From assembly GCF_009730915.1 (NCBI RefSeq), contig NC_052474.1, positions 21,239,501 through 21,303,500 of the forward strand: a DNA stretch of 64,000 nucleotides, written 5' to 3'. Below the pieces are notes generated by a model. It made no database searches and had not been told where the DNA came from. It was given only the letters and a program-made list of their open reading frames with translations. Both the position numbers and the translations under genes were made by a program. Positions within the stretch are counted from its first letter, which is position 1; each line of letters starts with the position of its first letter. Below are positions 22,697 to 33,428 of the stretch, piece by piece. Source of the stretch: Dioscorea cayenensis subsp. rotundata. Taxonomy: Eukaryota; Streptophyta; Magnoliopsida; Dioscoreales; Dioscoreaceae.

Positions 22697-23175
22697 TAAA
22701 AATCATTTAAACATATATTAAAAAGGATAGCCAGTTATATTTTCATTAATTATTATATTATTAATATTAACAGGTGGAAAATAACAAAAAAAATTTATAA
22801 AAATATACATTGGTCAATCCAACTTTTACAAAAGCACAGTAACAAATAGCCATTTTTTACAAGGGTATACAAGCAATTTTTTTTAGAAATTATTATTATT
22901 ATATATAGAAGTAAGTTAACATTTACCAACTTCTACAGCTGTCTATAACCATTTTTACTAACATATTAATTACTATTTAAAAAAAAATCATTTAAACATA
23001 TATTAAAAAGAATAGCCAGTTATTTTTTATAAATTATTATATTATTAACATAAACAGGTGGAAAATAACAAAAGAAAAATTTATAAAAATTTACATAAGC
23101 CAGTCCAACTTTTACAAAACACAGTAACAATTATCCATTTTTGCAAGGGTATACAAGCAATTTTTTTAAATTTTT
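22697..23175. repeat. 190-bp direct repeat beginning exactly at the MULE end
   Basis: Copy 1 (22697-22890) and copy 2 (about 22977-23175) share AATCATTTAAACATATATTA, ATAGCCAGTTAT, AACAGGTGGAAAATAACAAA, TCCAACTTTTACAAAA and AAGGGTATACAAGCAATTTT, at an offset of about 283 bp. The spacer (22890-22977) includes AAGTTAACATTTACCAACTT. The downstream copy ends about 220 bp before the start codon of the next gene, so it may overlap that promoter. Confidence 0.85.
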
Positions 23176-23395
23176 TTTTAAATAATAATAACAATAATAA
23201 GTATTATTTCATAATAATTTATTCGTACCGAATAAGACAAAAAACAGTTACTTTTTGTACAAGTCTCACACTCTGGAGCTTCGCTTCGCGCCCTTTTGGT
23301 TTTTCTCAAACCCTCGTTCTTATCGTTCCAATTTTGGAAACCTAATCCCCTTTTGATTCTCCAAACCCTAGATTCATTCTTTGTGCTTTTCTTCG

Positions 23396-26300
23396 ATGGC
23401 CGCCGCTGCTGGCGATCTAGATGGGATGGACCCCGATGGAGAGATGACCATGGAGGAAGTCATCCATGCCCTAACTGATCAACTCGTTCTTCCCCTTCTT
23501 CCTTGTAGGAATCCCTCCAAGGAGCCTCCGCTGATCCCTCAGCAGGAAGCAGTCGCAAAGCAGGTGCTTTTTTGGGGTTTCTTGTAAAAATTGTTGGGTT
23601 TTATGGGTTGTATTTGGTTTTAGATGAATTGTTTAGGTGGCTTGGGTTTAGATCTCTAGAGAATTGACTGGATTTTGAGTTGATGATGCATTTGTTTTTG
23701 CCTGATGGATTAATGTTTCCAGTTTGGGGTTTTGTATGTGAGGGTTAGTGATCATCTGTATGATAGGAATTCTGGCAGCAGGGTTGAGAAATCTTGTTTT
23801 GTTTATTTATTTGTATATTTATTGGACCTGTTCTTGTGCATTTTCGATTTTTTTTTCTTTTTGCCGGATGTGTGTGAAGGATGAGAGGATTTTTGAGCAG
23901 CTCTGTTTTTCAGGTTGGTTGAATCACACATATTTATGAAATGAATTCTGGTGGTAAGAGAAATTTGGTCTTTTTGGTGTCCCCATCCCTGTGAATTTTG
24001 GATTTTTTTTTTGCCAGATATGTGTGAAGAATTAGGGGTTTTGGAAAAGCTCTGTTTTCCTCGTTTGTTGAATCACAAATATTTGTGAAATGAAATCTGG
24101 CAGTAATGGTAAGTGAGATTAGGTCTTATTATTGTCTCCATTCCTGTGAATTTTGGATTTTTTTTTTCTGCCAGATTTGTGTGAAGAATTAGAGGTTGGA
24201 AAAGCTCGGTTTTACATGTTGGTTGAATCACATATATTTGTGAAATGGATTTTGGTAGCAATGTTAAGAGAAATTTGGCCTTTTGGTTGTCCCTGTTCCT
24301 GTGAATTTTTTATTTTTGCTGCTGATATGTGTGAGGAATTACGGGTTTGGGAAAGCTCTGTTTTTTAGGTTGGTTATGCGTGAAATGGATTCTGGCAACA
24401 ACGGTAAGAGAATTTGGCTTTTATTTTTTGGTATTGGTCTTGTGAATTATGGATCTTTGAATGTGTTTAAACAATGAAGGCTGTTTTGGAAAAGCTCTGT
24501 TTTTTAGGTTGTGTGAATTACGGATATGTGTGGAAGGAATTCTGGACTTGGTCTTTTCTTGGCTCTGATTTGTTGCAGTGGTGGAACTCTAAACCCTAAA
24601 CTCTTTTAGAACTTCACTAATATTGCCTTTTAGTATGGGGTTATCTGCATTTTATTTTGATCTAATGACATGGCTGGTATTCTATAGTAAATGAAAAGCT
24701 ATTTTGACTTAGTTTTACATTTACTATTGTTTTTGAATGATCATGGTAGTTGATTTTCCATCATTTCTCTTTTAGTAGTGTCATTTTCCGGTTAGTATTT
24801 CATTTCTTTTACTTCTGTTAATCTTTCATGGCGCTTCAAATATTGCATTCTCTCTCTTGCTGCAGTTGCATGCGGTTGTATTGCTGTACAATTATTATCA
24901 CCGTAAGCAGTTCCCGCAGCTTGAGTTTGTTCAATTTGCACCATTTTGCAAAGCTGTTATAGTTGCAAATCCAAGTCTTATGATTTATATGAAATATATT
25001 CATGGACGTGAAGTAGCGGAGTTAGAAGATATTCAGAAGAACCTTTCCATTCTTTCCATCACAGAGAAGGCGGTCTTGGACGCTTGCAAGATATGTGCAG
25101 CATTGGATGCTGGAAAAGATGTTCCATCCATAGAGGGACTGCCAGTCTCTAAAATTGCTCTTTTTTTGGTCAACCCTGTGAAGAAGACATGCTTGCTTCA
25201 GTTTTCTGCTGTAACTCAAGGAGTTTGGTCCTTGCTTGAGAAAGATGTTGATGCACCTCTTGACAATCTTGGCGGATCAAAGAATAAGAAGAATTCTTTA
25301 GCTGATAATGATATAAGGCAGAAACTTGCATTTTCCGCTGCTCAGAAAATTACAGGTGCCTTAATCTTTTATGTGTTTGTTTTGTTGTGTCTATTTATTT
25401 ATTAGCCTTGCCTTTCCATGCAAATAATTGAAAGAGCCTACATGCTTCCAATACACTCTCAGAAATATTTTGAGCAAGAATTTCTGATATCTTCTTTAAA
25501 TTTCAAGGAAAAATAGCCAAATAATGATTTTGAATTTTGGTTTTCTTCCATGAAATGCCTTAGATATTGTTAGTCTATCTTGATGATAAAATATTATGGC
25601 ACAATTTAATTTGTCAGTCACCTCCTGTACTCGAATCCCTGGTTGAAACAGGTATTCATCCATCAAAATTGAGAATTCTTGGATGCCATTTAACATACTC
25701 ACTAAGCGAGGAGAAGAGAACTACTACGCTATATATAATGGAGTATAATCAAGCTGTTGATGGGGATTTTGTAGAAGTTCCTATTGATGATGTGATGAAC
25801 AGGTTTGTTTATTATTCATATGTTCATAGGAATGCTGCTCTTTGTGATTTTTTTTCATAGCCATCTGTTGTACAATGGGTGTTTAAGGCTGAGCTTTTTT
25901 GGTTTTTGGAACATTCCGCCTTTTATTTTCTTGTCTTCACTAATTTGTTTGTATTAATTGAGTTTCTTGTTTGCTGATATTTGTGTAGCATAAGAGGTCC
26001 TCTAGTAAGGGCAGGTGTACCACCTGAAGTTACAACAGTTGTGGAATACTACCATTTGTTACCATATGTTCACATTATATCTGAGTGGCTATCCAGGTTA
26101 TTTTTAATTTTACTTTCTGATCAGATGTGATACTTCAGTTTATGGTAATCAAGGGCATAATTTTCTCATTTTTAACATTGGGAGGAATTGCACTATGCAG
26201 GGATCCACCTCACAGAGGTTCCTTAGATTTGCAAAAGCAGCAAGCAGAAGTAGAGAAGTTTCCTTTGGAGCCAGAGCCAATTGTGAGAAGTCACGTGGTC

Positions 26301-29300
26301 AGCAACAAATCTTGTAAGAACACACAAGCTATGGTCTTGAGCAATAATATCAGCAAAACTGAAACTGAATCTAGAAATAAGAGGAAAAATAATCCATTCT
26401 ATATGAATGGATCACAGGAAGCTGCTGGTATACCCAAAAAGAAAGCTGGCAGTTTCTCTTCGAAGCTTGATTCATCCAACTTGCAACAGCAGCCAATGAC
26501 TTGTGGAATGAGTCTCAATAACAAGAAAGAAATGATGAAAACCCAAGTGATAAATGATCAAGGCATTCGAGGATCCACTTTGAGTGAGTCATCTGAAGCT
26601 TTTTCAAGACCTGAAAATGAGGCTGATGGACCTATCCAGCAACCTTTTCTTCAGACCAAAGAACGCATCATTTCTGACATTCAGATGAATAATACTTCAG
26701 AGCAGCTATCTTCCGAGGCCAATGTTAGTATTGATTCAGATGGATTTAAGGACAAGGTATAAGATACAAATTTTCTGATAAATGCTATTGACATTATCTG
26801 CAACTTGTGTGATTCATGTTTTTCTTCAATAAGACTATAATGTGATGGTTGGAAATACATATTTTCTTTGGTCTTCAGAATGATGCATTTTTTGACGCGT
26901 GATCTGTTATATTAGTTTCCAATTATATCAGGAAGCAAATGCAAATGTGAGTAGTAGGAGTATTTTTTCTCTGTGCTCATGAAGGCCACACTTTCATGAG
27001 AAATGATACATGTGTGAACGACGGATGTTTATTGGCTAAACTGAACATGGTATGCTATAGATTCAAATATTCATGTCTAACTGTGCAGAACAATATTATC
27101 TAGATTTGGTTGTGATGTAGCTCTTCACTACAACAAATATCACCTTTTGCATATTATGACGGCATAAGATATTAGAAAGTAGAAATTGCTCACTGATCTT
27201 GTGGGATGAAGATCATTCCAGTCAATGATTAATGGATGGTTTGGTGGTTGTGTCAGAGGAATTTAGCATGTTAAAATGCTAGTGATTTTTAGGAACTAAG
27301 GTCGCAATGCTATTGGATGTTTTAGAAACTGAATAAATTCTAAATATTTTTGCTCTACAGTAGCTACAACAGTCTTTTTGAAAATTAATACAATACCTTC
27401 ACTATTGGAGCCACATTACCTATTGATAAGTCATTCAACTTTATGTCTTTTTAAAAGATACCGTTTAAACAAAATCCAGTGTTTGTTTTGAAGTATTTCA
27501 CTGTAGCTATATATTTGAAAATTTTAATATTTTCCAAATAATGTTTGAAATCATGGCTTTCTATTGCACCTAATATGAGCGTAAGTCAAAATCTCGATTT
27601 TGTTTTCCATCTTCAATTGTGACTGGGATTGCATTTAATTCTCTCTTATTATTCATCTTTTTCTTTGTCAAGTTATGTTCCATATTTTGAGCCTTTTCTA
27701 AACAAATAAAAATCTCTTGATTTGAATTTCGAGCCTCTCCAACCAAAACAAAATTATATTAGCATAAATTTTCAAATCTATGCTACTCCAATTACATTTA
27801 GCTTCCAATATAAATTATTTCTAATTATCTTTAATATAATTCTAGGTCCTTCTTTGACCTAGCGCAACATGCACCATATTATTCCTCGAAAGCCACCCTT
27901 CCTATTTAACTAAAGACTAAAATCGGTGGAATATATACAGTGGATTATGAATGAAAGTAATCTTATTGTCTCATGAAGGAAAATGAAGGACTATGAATAA
28001 ACTGAAGGATGATAGAAAGAGAACATAAATACCGATGGCATAAAGAATGGTTTAATTGATGATTATGATGATGATGATTGAGAAGTTGTAATCATAAATG
28101 GAAATAAAAAGCAAAATAAAGAAGATGTAATAATAAGATTGGAATTTGTCATCCAAATGTTGAGGTGTTAAAAAGGATATATTTGTTAGATAAAAACCAA
28201 AACTTATTATATGCACTCGATTTAACCCAATAGTTTTTAAGCTAATAGGATGAGAGACCATGGTTTATGTATACAAGTCTGTATTTATCAAGTTAACTTA
28301 TGTGAGATCATTAGTTACTCTAATATGCATTTTTGTATGTGCTAATCTATTTTTAACTAGCCTCATTTGCAAACAAACTAAGCTTGGATACTATATTAGA
28401 TTGAAACTGAACTTAGTAATTGAATTGATTCAACCCAAAAACTTAAGCTAATAGTGTGAAAGCGACTTATATATGCAAATCCATATATATTATAACTGGT
28501 ATAGGACTATTAGTTACTCTAATGCATTTTCAATACAAATCCTGATTAAATTTCAGCTTAACACATGCTTTTGTCATCTGGTCTTGAGTCTAGGTCTAAT
28601 TTTATTTTTGTATTAGGAAATTGGGTGTCAACGCTCTTTGACTTGATCCATGCTATTTCTAATATTTAAAGAAAAGAGAAAACAAAGAAAACAATTTATT
28701 CATGATTTGTAAGGACAGTAAACGGTTTTTTTATACCTTTTGTTGGCATCAAACTTATGCATTGTCTTTCCCTTTTTTTCATTGAGTGGGCAAGTCTATC
28801 GCCATCATCAACGTGGCTATAAACATAGCTGTGGATGGCAATATCCACGGATCTGATGGGTACGTGGTCCATCCGAATTTTAATAGAACTTGTTTAGAAA
28901 GCCCTCGGAGGGTCTAAGTGAGTTTGGAATACTAAGCTGAAATCCAAGTGAGGATAGGACATATATGGGATTTGACCATTGGCTACCTAAAACTTGAGCC
29001 CAAATATTTCAAAAGTACCTGATGTAGAATTCATGGAACCCAAAACATGAAATTCGAATATTATGATTATAAATGAATATATGTTAGTATGTATATAATT
29101 AGAATGCTAGATTTTTAAACCAATAATCTCTATTAGTTAATATATATGGTCTATTAATTTATTTCAAAGTTTAAACTAATTCCTTTTTCTTTCTATTTCA
29201 TTTTTTGAGAAGTTGACCCTTATTTTCATGTTCTCATTACTTTGGGAAAAAATCCCAATTCAATAACTAACTCATCTTCTTACTAGTTTATTAAAGTATG

Positions 29301-32300
29301 ACTTTTGTTCTCACTATTTGAATTTTTTTTTATGGGTATCTTATTAAGTTTGCAAAATATGGTAATTATTTTTATTTAAACCACTTGACGGCTTTTAGTC
29401 AGGTTTAGCAGGTTTAGGATAAGACAAGTCTGGGGATCTAAATAGTGATTAATAGGCTTGGGGCAGGTTTGGGTCATAAAATTTTAAATGGGTTTGTGTC
29501 TAAGGTTTGTGTTTTTTGCTGTTATGCGGGACATTGCCATCCATAAGTATGGTTTTACTGTTGATAATCTTATGTTTTTCCAATCCATTCTTCTTCTTTG
29601 TTATTTGTACATAAGTTCTATGCACATATGAGATAAATGAGTTTGTGCTTGACAATCAAAAGAATTATGTTTGTTTGGCCTGGTAGGCAGATAAAGTTGA
29701 TGTGGCTAAGAGGCTTAATAATGACACCAGAACTGAAGACGGAGGATTACCAGTCCAGAAGGATAATGAAGGTGGAAATTCAATTCAAGATAGGATGGCT
29801 AGCAGTGGTCTTCGAAGTTCAGTTCAGGATAGGCTGGCTACCAGTGATCCTCGAAGTTCAGTTCGAGATAGGTTGGCTACCAGTGATCTTCCAATTGTTC
29901 CTGTTGAAGGATGCTCTGAGAAAAATGATAAGAGAACTAGTCTGCAGACCACCTTACGAACCTTTAAGAGAAAAAGGAATGAATTGGTAAATGTTATTTT
30001 TGAGTTCTTTGTAAATATTTGATTCCCTCGTCATTGTGTTAATTGTATTTCTGTTAAGATCATGCATTTGTTTTCATACAACTAAGTTCTACTTATCCTA
30101 CAATGTAGTGTAATCAGCATCGAATTCTTGAAGATGAAATTGCCAAGTGTGAGATGAACATTCAGAACATATTGAATGGTACAAGTTCCATTTTTAGTCT
30201 TACATTTGGCAATTACTTGTGTGTTTTATTATGGTTATGCAGCAATATTGCAATTTTGGAATGGAAAGCTTCATATTATCAAAGTTAACTGCTTGAAGTC
30301 TTGAACTCTTAAACTTAGGTTTTATAAAATAGAGAATTTGGCTCCTCTGTATTATAACATGATTTATTTTACTATAAACAATTTCCTTATTAAAGTACCA
30401 TATTACAAGAGGAATTGAAGTTCCATGGCTTTCTTTTCCAGGTGGGGAAGAGGATGTTGTTTCTAATATGGAACCCATAGCAGATGCGGTTACCATTTTA
30501 TCATCTAGCCAAATGAGCATGGATGGATCTACTGCATCCTCTGAAGAAGAGAGCTTTAATGAACTTGTCAAAAGGAAGAAATTATCTGAGGCTGTTCTAT
30601 TTTTAAGAACCCCGTGCCAGGCAAGTTTTAGTATTTTTGAAACTTTTCAAGGAATTCAATGATAAGTTTAAATCTCTTCCTAGCTACTTGTCACTTCGAA
30701 GTGGAGATATCAGCTGTATGATGTGGGGTTTCTTTTCTTTTCCTTTTCCTTTTATTTATTTATTTATTATTATTACTATTTTTTTATATACCCTCTAATT
30801 ATGTCTAGTTGTCTAGTTTTCCTCCAAAAGTTCACAATTGTTTCTATGCCTGCATAAACCTCGAGATAATATTTGAATAGGGATGAAAAATGGATTGGGA
30901 TTTAAGTTTGAGGATGAAATTAAAAATTTCCTTAATCTTCTTTGGGCTTGAATGAGGATTAAGATGTAGGGGATATTAAGGAAAAGTAGTTTGTTGGAGG
31001 TTAATGTATTCTTTTTAGTGTAGTTCACTTTTAACTGTAGAAATTTAAACTTCCATCAACGGTAGTAAGAGCAAAATTTTGGGGGTTTGGAGGATATAAG
31101 ATGCCACAGTGTGCAGTTTCAGGAGCCCTAAAATCAAAAGGGGAGGAAATGATGATTGAAACAACTAGTTTATTGTTTGGTTTCCTTAATCTTAGTTTCT
31201 AAATAAGGAAATTTTCTCTTTCCTGAATTTTCCTTCCTTGCATTTGTATTACTCCTCTGTTTCGGTTGCTTGATGAATGAAAAGGCAAACTGGATTTTAA
31301 ATTCTTCGTCGTTCATTTGTACTCTGACCAGCTACTGATAGGGTGCATAAACCACCCTCTTCCCCTTCTTGATTGTCACCTTTCTGTAACTCTTCTGAAC
31401 TTATACTGCACTCTCAAACACTTCATCAGTCTCCTGTTCTGGCCCGGGAAGCTAATAAATGGAAAAGTCATGTGTGTGCACGCACGTGTTTACTGGTCAC
31501 ACTCAAAAATTCAAGTTTCCATGCCATTTCTGTCGAAGCAATATTTCTGGAAATTTTGAAGTGACCGCAGCACACTGAAGACAATTACCTGGGCAGCTAA
31601 TAAATGGAAAACCCCTGTGTGCGTGCATGCGTACATGTGCATGTGTGTGTTTACTGGTCACATTCAAAAATTCAAGTTGCCATGCTCATAATTGTCGAAG
31701 CAATATTTCTGGAAATTCTGAAGTGACCGCAGCTCACTGAAGACAACTACCGGCTACGACCTTCGTAGCAGATTGTTGTATTGCAATGCTCAATCAGAAG
31801 ACATTCTGGAGTGACTTGCCACACTGTAGAGACAACAACCTTTCACAATGTCATCCAGCATATTATTTTGTTACTACATAATTTCATGATCATATAAAAT
31901 CCTTCTCTTATTTAAGTTCGCAGACTACATCTTTTTCTTTCAATTTATGTGCTTGTTTTGCATTGCAATAATAGTAGTTTATCATACTTCTGTCAGTTTG
32001 ATATGTTATGAAAATTTAATTCTCTTTGATTCTTCAATGCAGGAGTTGGATGATATCTGCAGCAAAAACAACTGGACGCTTCCTAGATACTCTGTGTTGC
32101 CAGTTGTTTCAGGCGGTAAGACTCCCAAGTACCTCTTTATATTGCAGAAAAATATTGAAGACAAATATTAATTATAAAGCTCTCATGCATTGTCCCCAAA
32201 CCATGAGAATCACTACACAGCCACAGAAGCAAAATAAAGAGCACCATATTATCCTGTTTACACCTATAAGAAGAAATGCGAGTTATTTAACATTCATTTA

Positions 32301-32477
32301 GCTTTATGTGTGGAGTTTGCTTTTGCAGGGAACTTCCAATCCACTGTAACAGTTCAAGGTGTAGATTTTGATTTCATGTGCCGAGGAGATCCCGAAGAAA
32401 AACCTCGTGACGCCCGACAATCCGCAGCAAGTGACATGTTGATCAAATTACGCAAAATGGCAAGTCAAACAAAGTAG
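23396..32477 (+). CDS. Plant protein with C-terminal dsRNA-binding-like domain, 10 exons, 773 aa
   Basis: Function unknown; probably a nuclear or cytosolic RNA-binding protein. Exons: 23396-23563, 24866-25355, 25574-25802, 25989-26096, 26201-26756, 29687-29986, 30109-30178, 30442-30620, 32043-32115 and 32329-32477; they total 2322 bp with consistent phases. The N-terminus (MEEVIHALTDQLVLPLLPCR ... LHAVVLLYNYYHRKQFPQLE) forms a helical domain I remember only from plant proteins. The middle (residues about 340-560) is low-complexity and polar. Exon 6 has a 13-residue repeat (QDRLATSDPRSSV type) in three copies. The last three exons encode LDDICSKNNWTLPRYSVLPV ... FDFMCRGDPEEKPRDARQSAASD, which fits the alpha-beta-beta-beta-alpha dsRBD pattern, including the final Ala-rich helix. 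Intron 8 uses a GC donor (30621). The start is the first ATG after a plant-like leader. Confidence 0.85.
23780..24560. repeat. 155-bp tandem repeat, nearly five copies, in intron 1 of the dsRBD-like gene
   Basis: The landmark GTGAATTTTGGATTTTTTTT or a variant recurs at 23836, 23991, 24146, 24301 and 24442. It is followed each time by GCCAGATATGTGTGAAGAAT, GGAAAAGCTCTGTTTT, GTTGAATCACA and GTGAAATGGATTCTGG variants. It fills most of intron 1 and leaves the splice sites untouched. Confidence 0.85.
28205..28550. repeat. Two copies of a roughly 215-bp sequence in intron 5
   Basis: CAACCCAAAAACTTAAGCTAATAG at about 28430 matches TTAACCCAATAGTTTTTAAGC at about 28220. Both are followed by GACTATTAGTTACTCTAAT-like text (28300 and 28507). 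The pieces look like degraded retrotransposon or satellite remnants. Non-coding. Confidence 0.6.
28829..29546. mobile_element. hAT-like non-autonomous element in intron 5 of the dsRBD-like gene
   Basis: The left end is TGTGGATGGCAATATCCACG; the reverse complement of the right end is TATGGATGGCAATGTCCCGC. The GGATGGCAAT core is common at plant hAT termini. Length about 720 bp, no coding potential. An 8-bp target duplication could not be confirmed (flanks AACATAGC and AAGTATGG do not match), so the boundaries are approximate. Confidence 0.5.
31439..31755. repeat. 150-165 bp tandem duplication in intron 8
   Basis: Copy 1 (31439-31588) and copy 2 (31589-31755) share GCTAATAAATGGAAAA, GTTTACTGGTCACA, CAAAAATTCAAGTT, GTCGAAGCAATATTTCTGGA and GAAGTGACCGCAGC. 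Copy 2 is longer through extra GTGCATGCGTACATGTGC alternations. Non-coding. Confidence 0.88.
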
Positions 32478-32835
32478 ATCAATCAGCTTAGCTTCTTATC
32501 CTCTCTGCTTACACCTTTTTGCTTGTTAGTCCATTAGATCCCATTTTGAATTCCAAATATAGTATTTATATGATGCCAAAGAAGCACAAAATACCAAACT
32601 TGTTAATCCCACAACAATTAGTTGCTGCCAAAACTCTGAACTCATGACTCATTTGTTTCTTGAGATTTATTAATATGAAGTCATCATTTAGTCTCTGAGT
32701 TATCAGTCTGTTTGATTCCTAATGCAAGTGTCTTCAGGTGTTAATATATAATTTGCCTTTTTGAACCATTTTGTGCTTTCCAAGTCTTCAACTTGTTATT
32801 CATGCAGGTTTGAGTTTCTACATATGTATTCTCTG

Positions 32836-32871
<36 letters not shown>

Positions 32872-33428
32872 TCACCATATTAATAAAATAAAATTGCAAA
32901 GGAAAATGTGGACAAACCACATGCCCTTGAGTTTGGAGGGAAACAAGCTTGAGTTTTAAGAGGAATGAGGTAATTCTAGTATGTATATCTATATATATTT
33001 AACAAAAATTGTTTTAAACAATTAATAAATCTTCACAAATACATTTTTTATATTTTTAAAAATATTAATTTTTAATTTTACCCGTATCAGGTTGCATACA
33101 TACACAGCAATCTTTTCAAAAGAATAACTTAACAATAGTAATTAAACAATATCCCAATTCAAATAAGCTTCAATTCAAACGCGCTATACTTCCAAGTGTT
33201 TGTTTTTTTTAAGCCACCCCTCTAACTTGCATACAAAAATACAAGACCAAACATAGTTATCAGAGATGAGATCTCACTGATAAACTTGGAATTATTATTA
33301 TTACTGCAATAATATATGATATGTGAACTTTTACATGTAAAAAGAATGGAGGAAATAACAAAAGCAATAATACAACTTATGCGATTTATAATTAAGTATT
33401 TGTATACATGCTACATTTTCAGGATCTT
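32478..33428. other. Convergent 3' ends: untranslated regions and spacer
   Basis: This is the space between the dsRBD-like gene (plus) and the EFR3-like gene (minus). It contains both 3' untranslated regions, a TTA microsatellite (about 32838-32872) and AT-rich low complexity. No gene is recognised. Confidence 0.55.

Noticed and set aside
31597..31660. GTGCATGCGTACATGTGCAT alternating purine-pyrimidine tract as a regulatory Z-DNA site
   Set aside because: It is just the longer version of the tract in the tandem duplication; there is no independent support.
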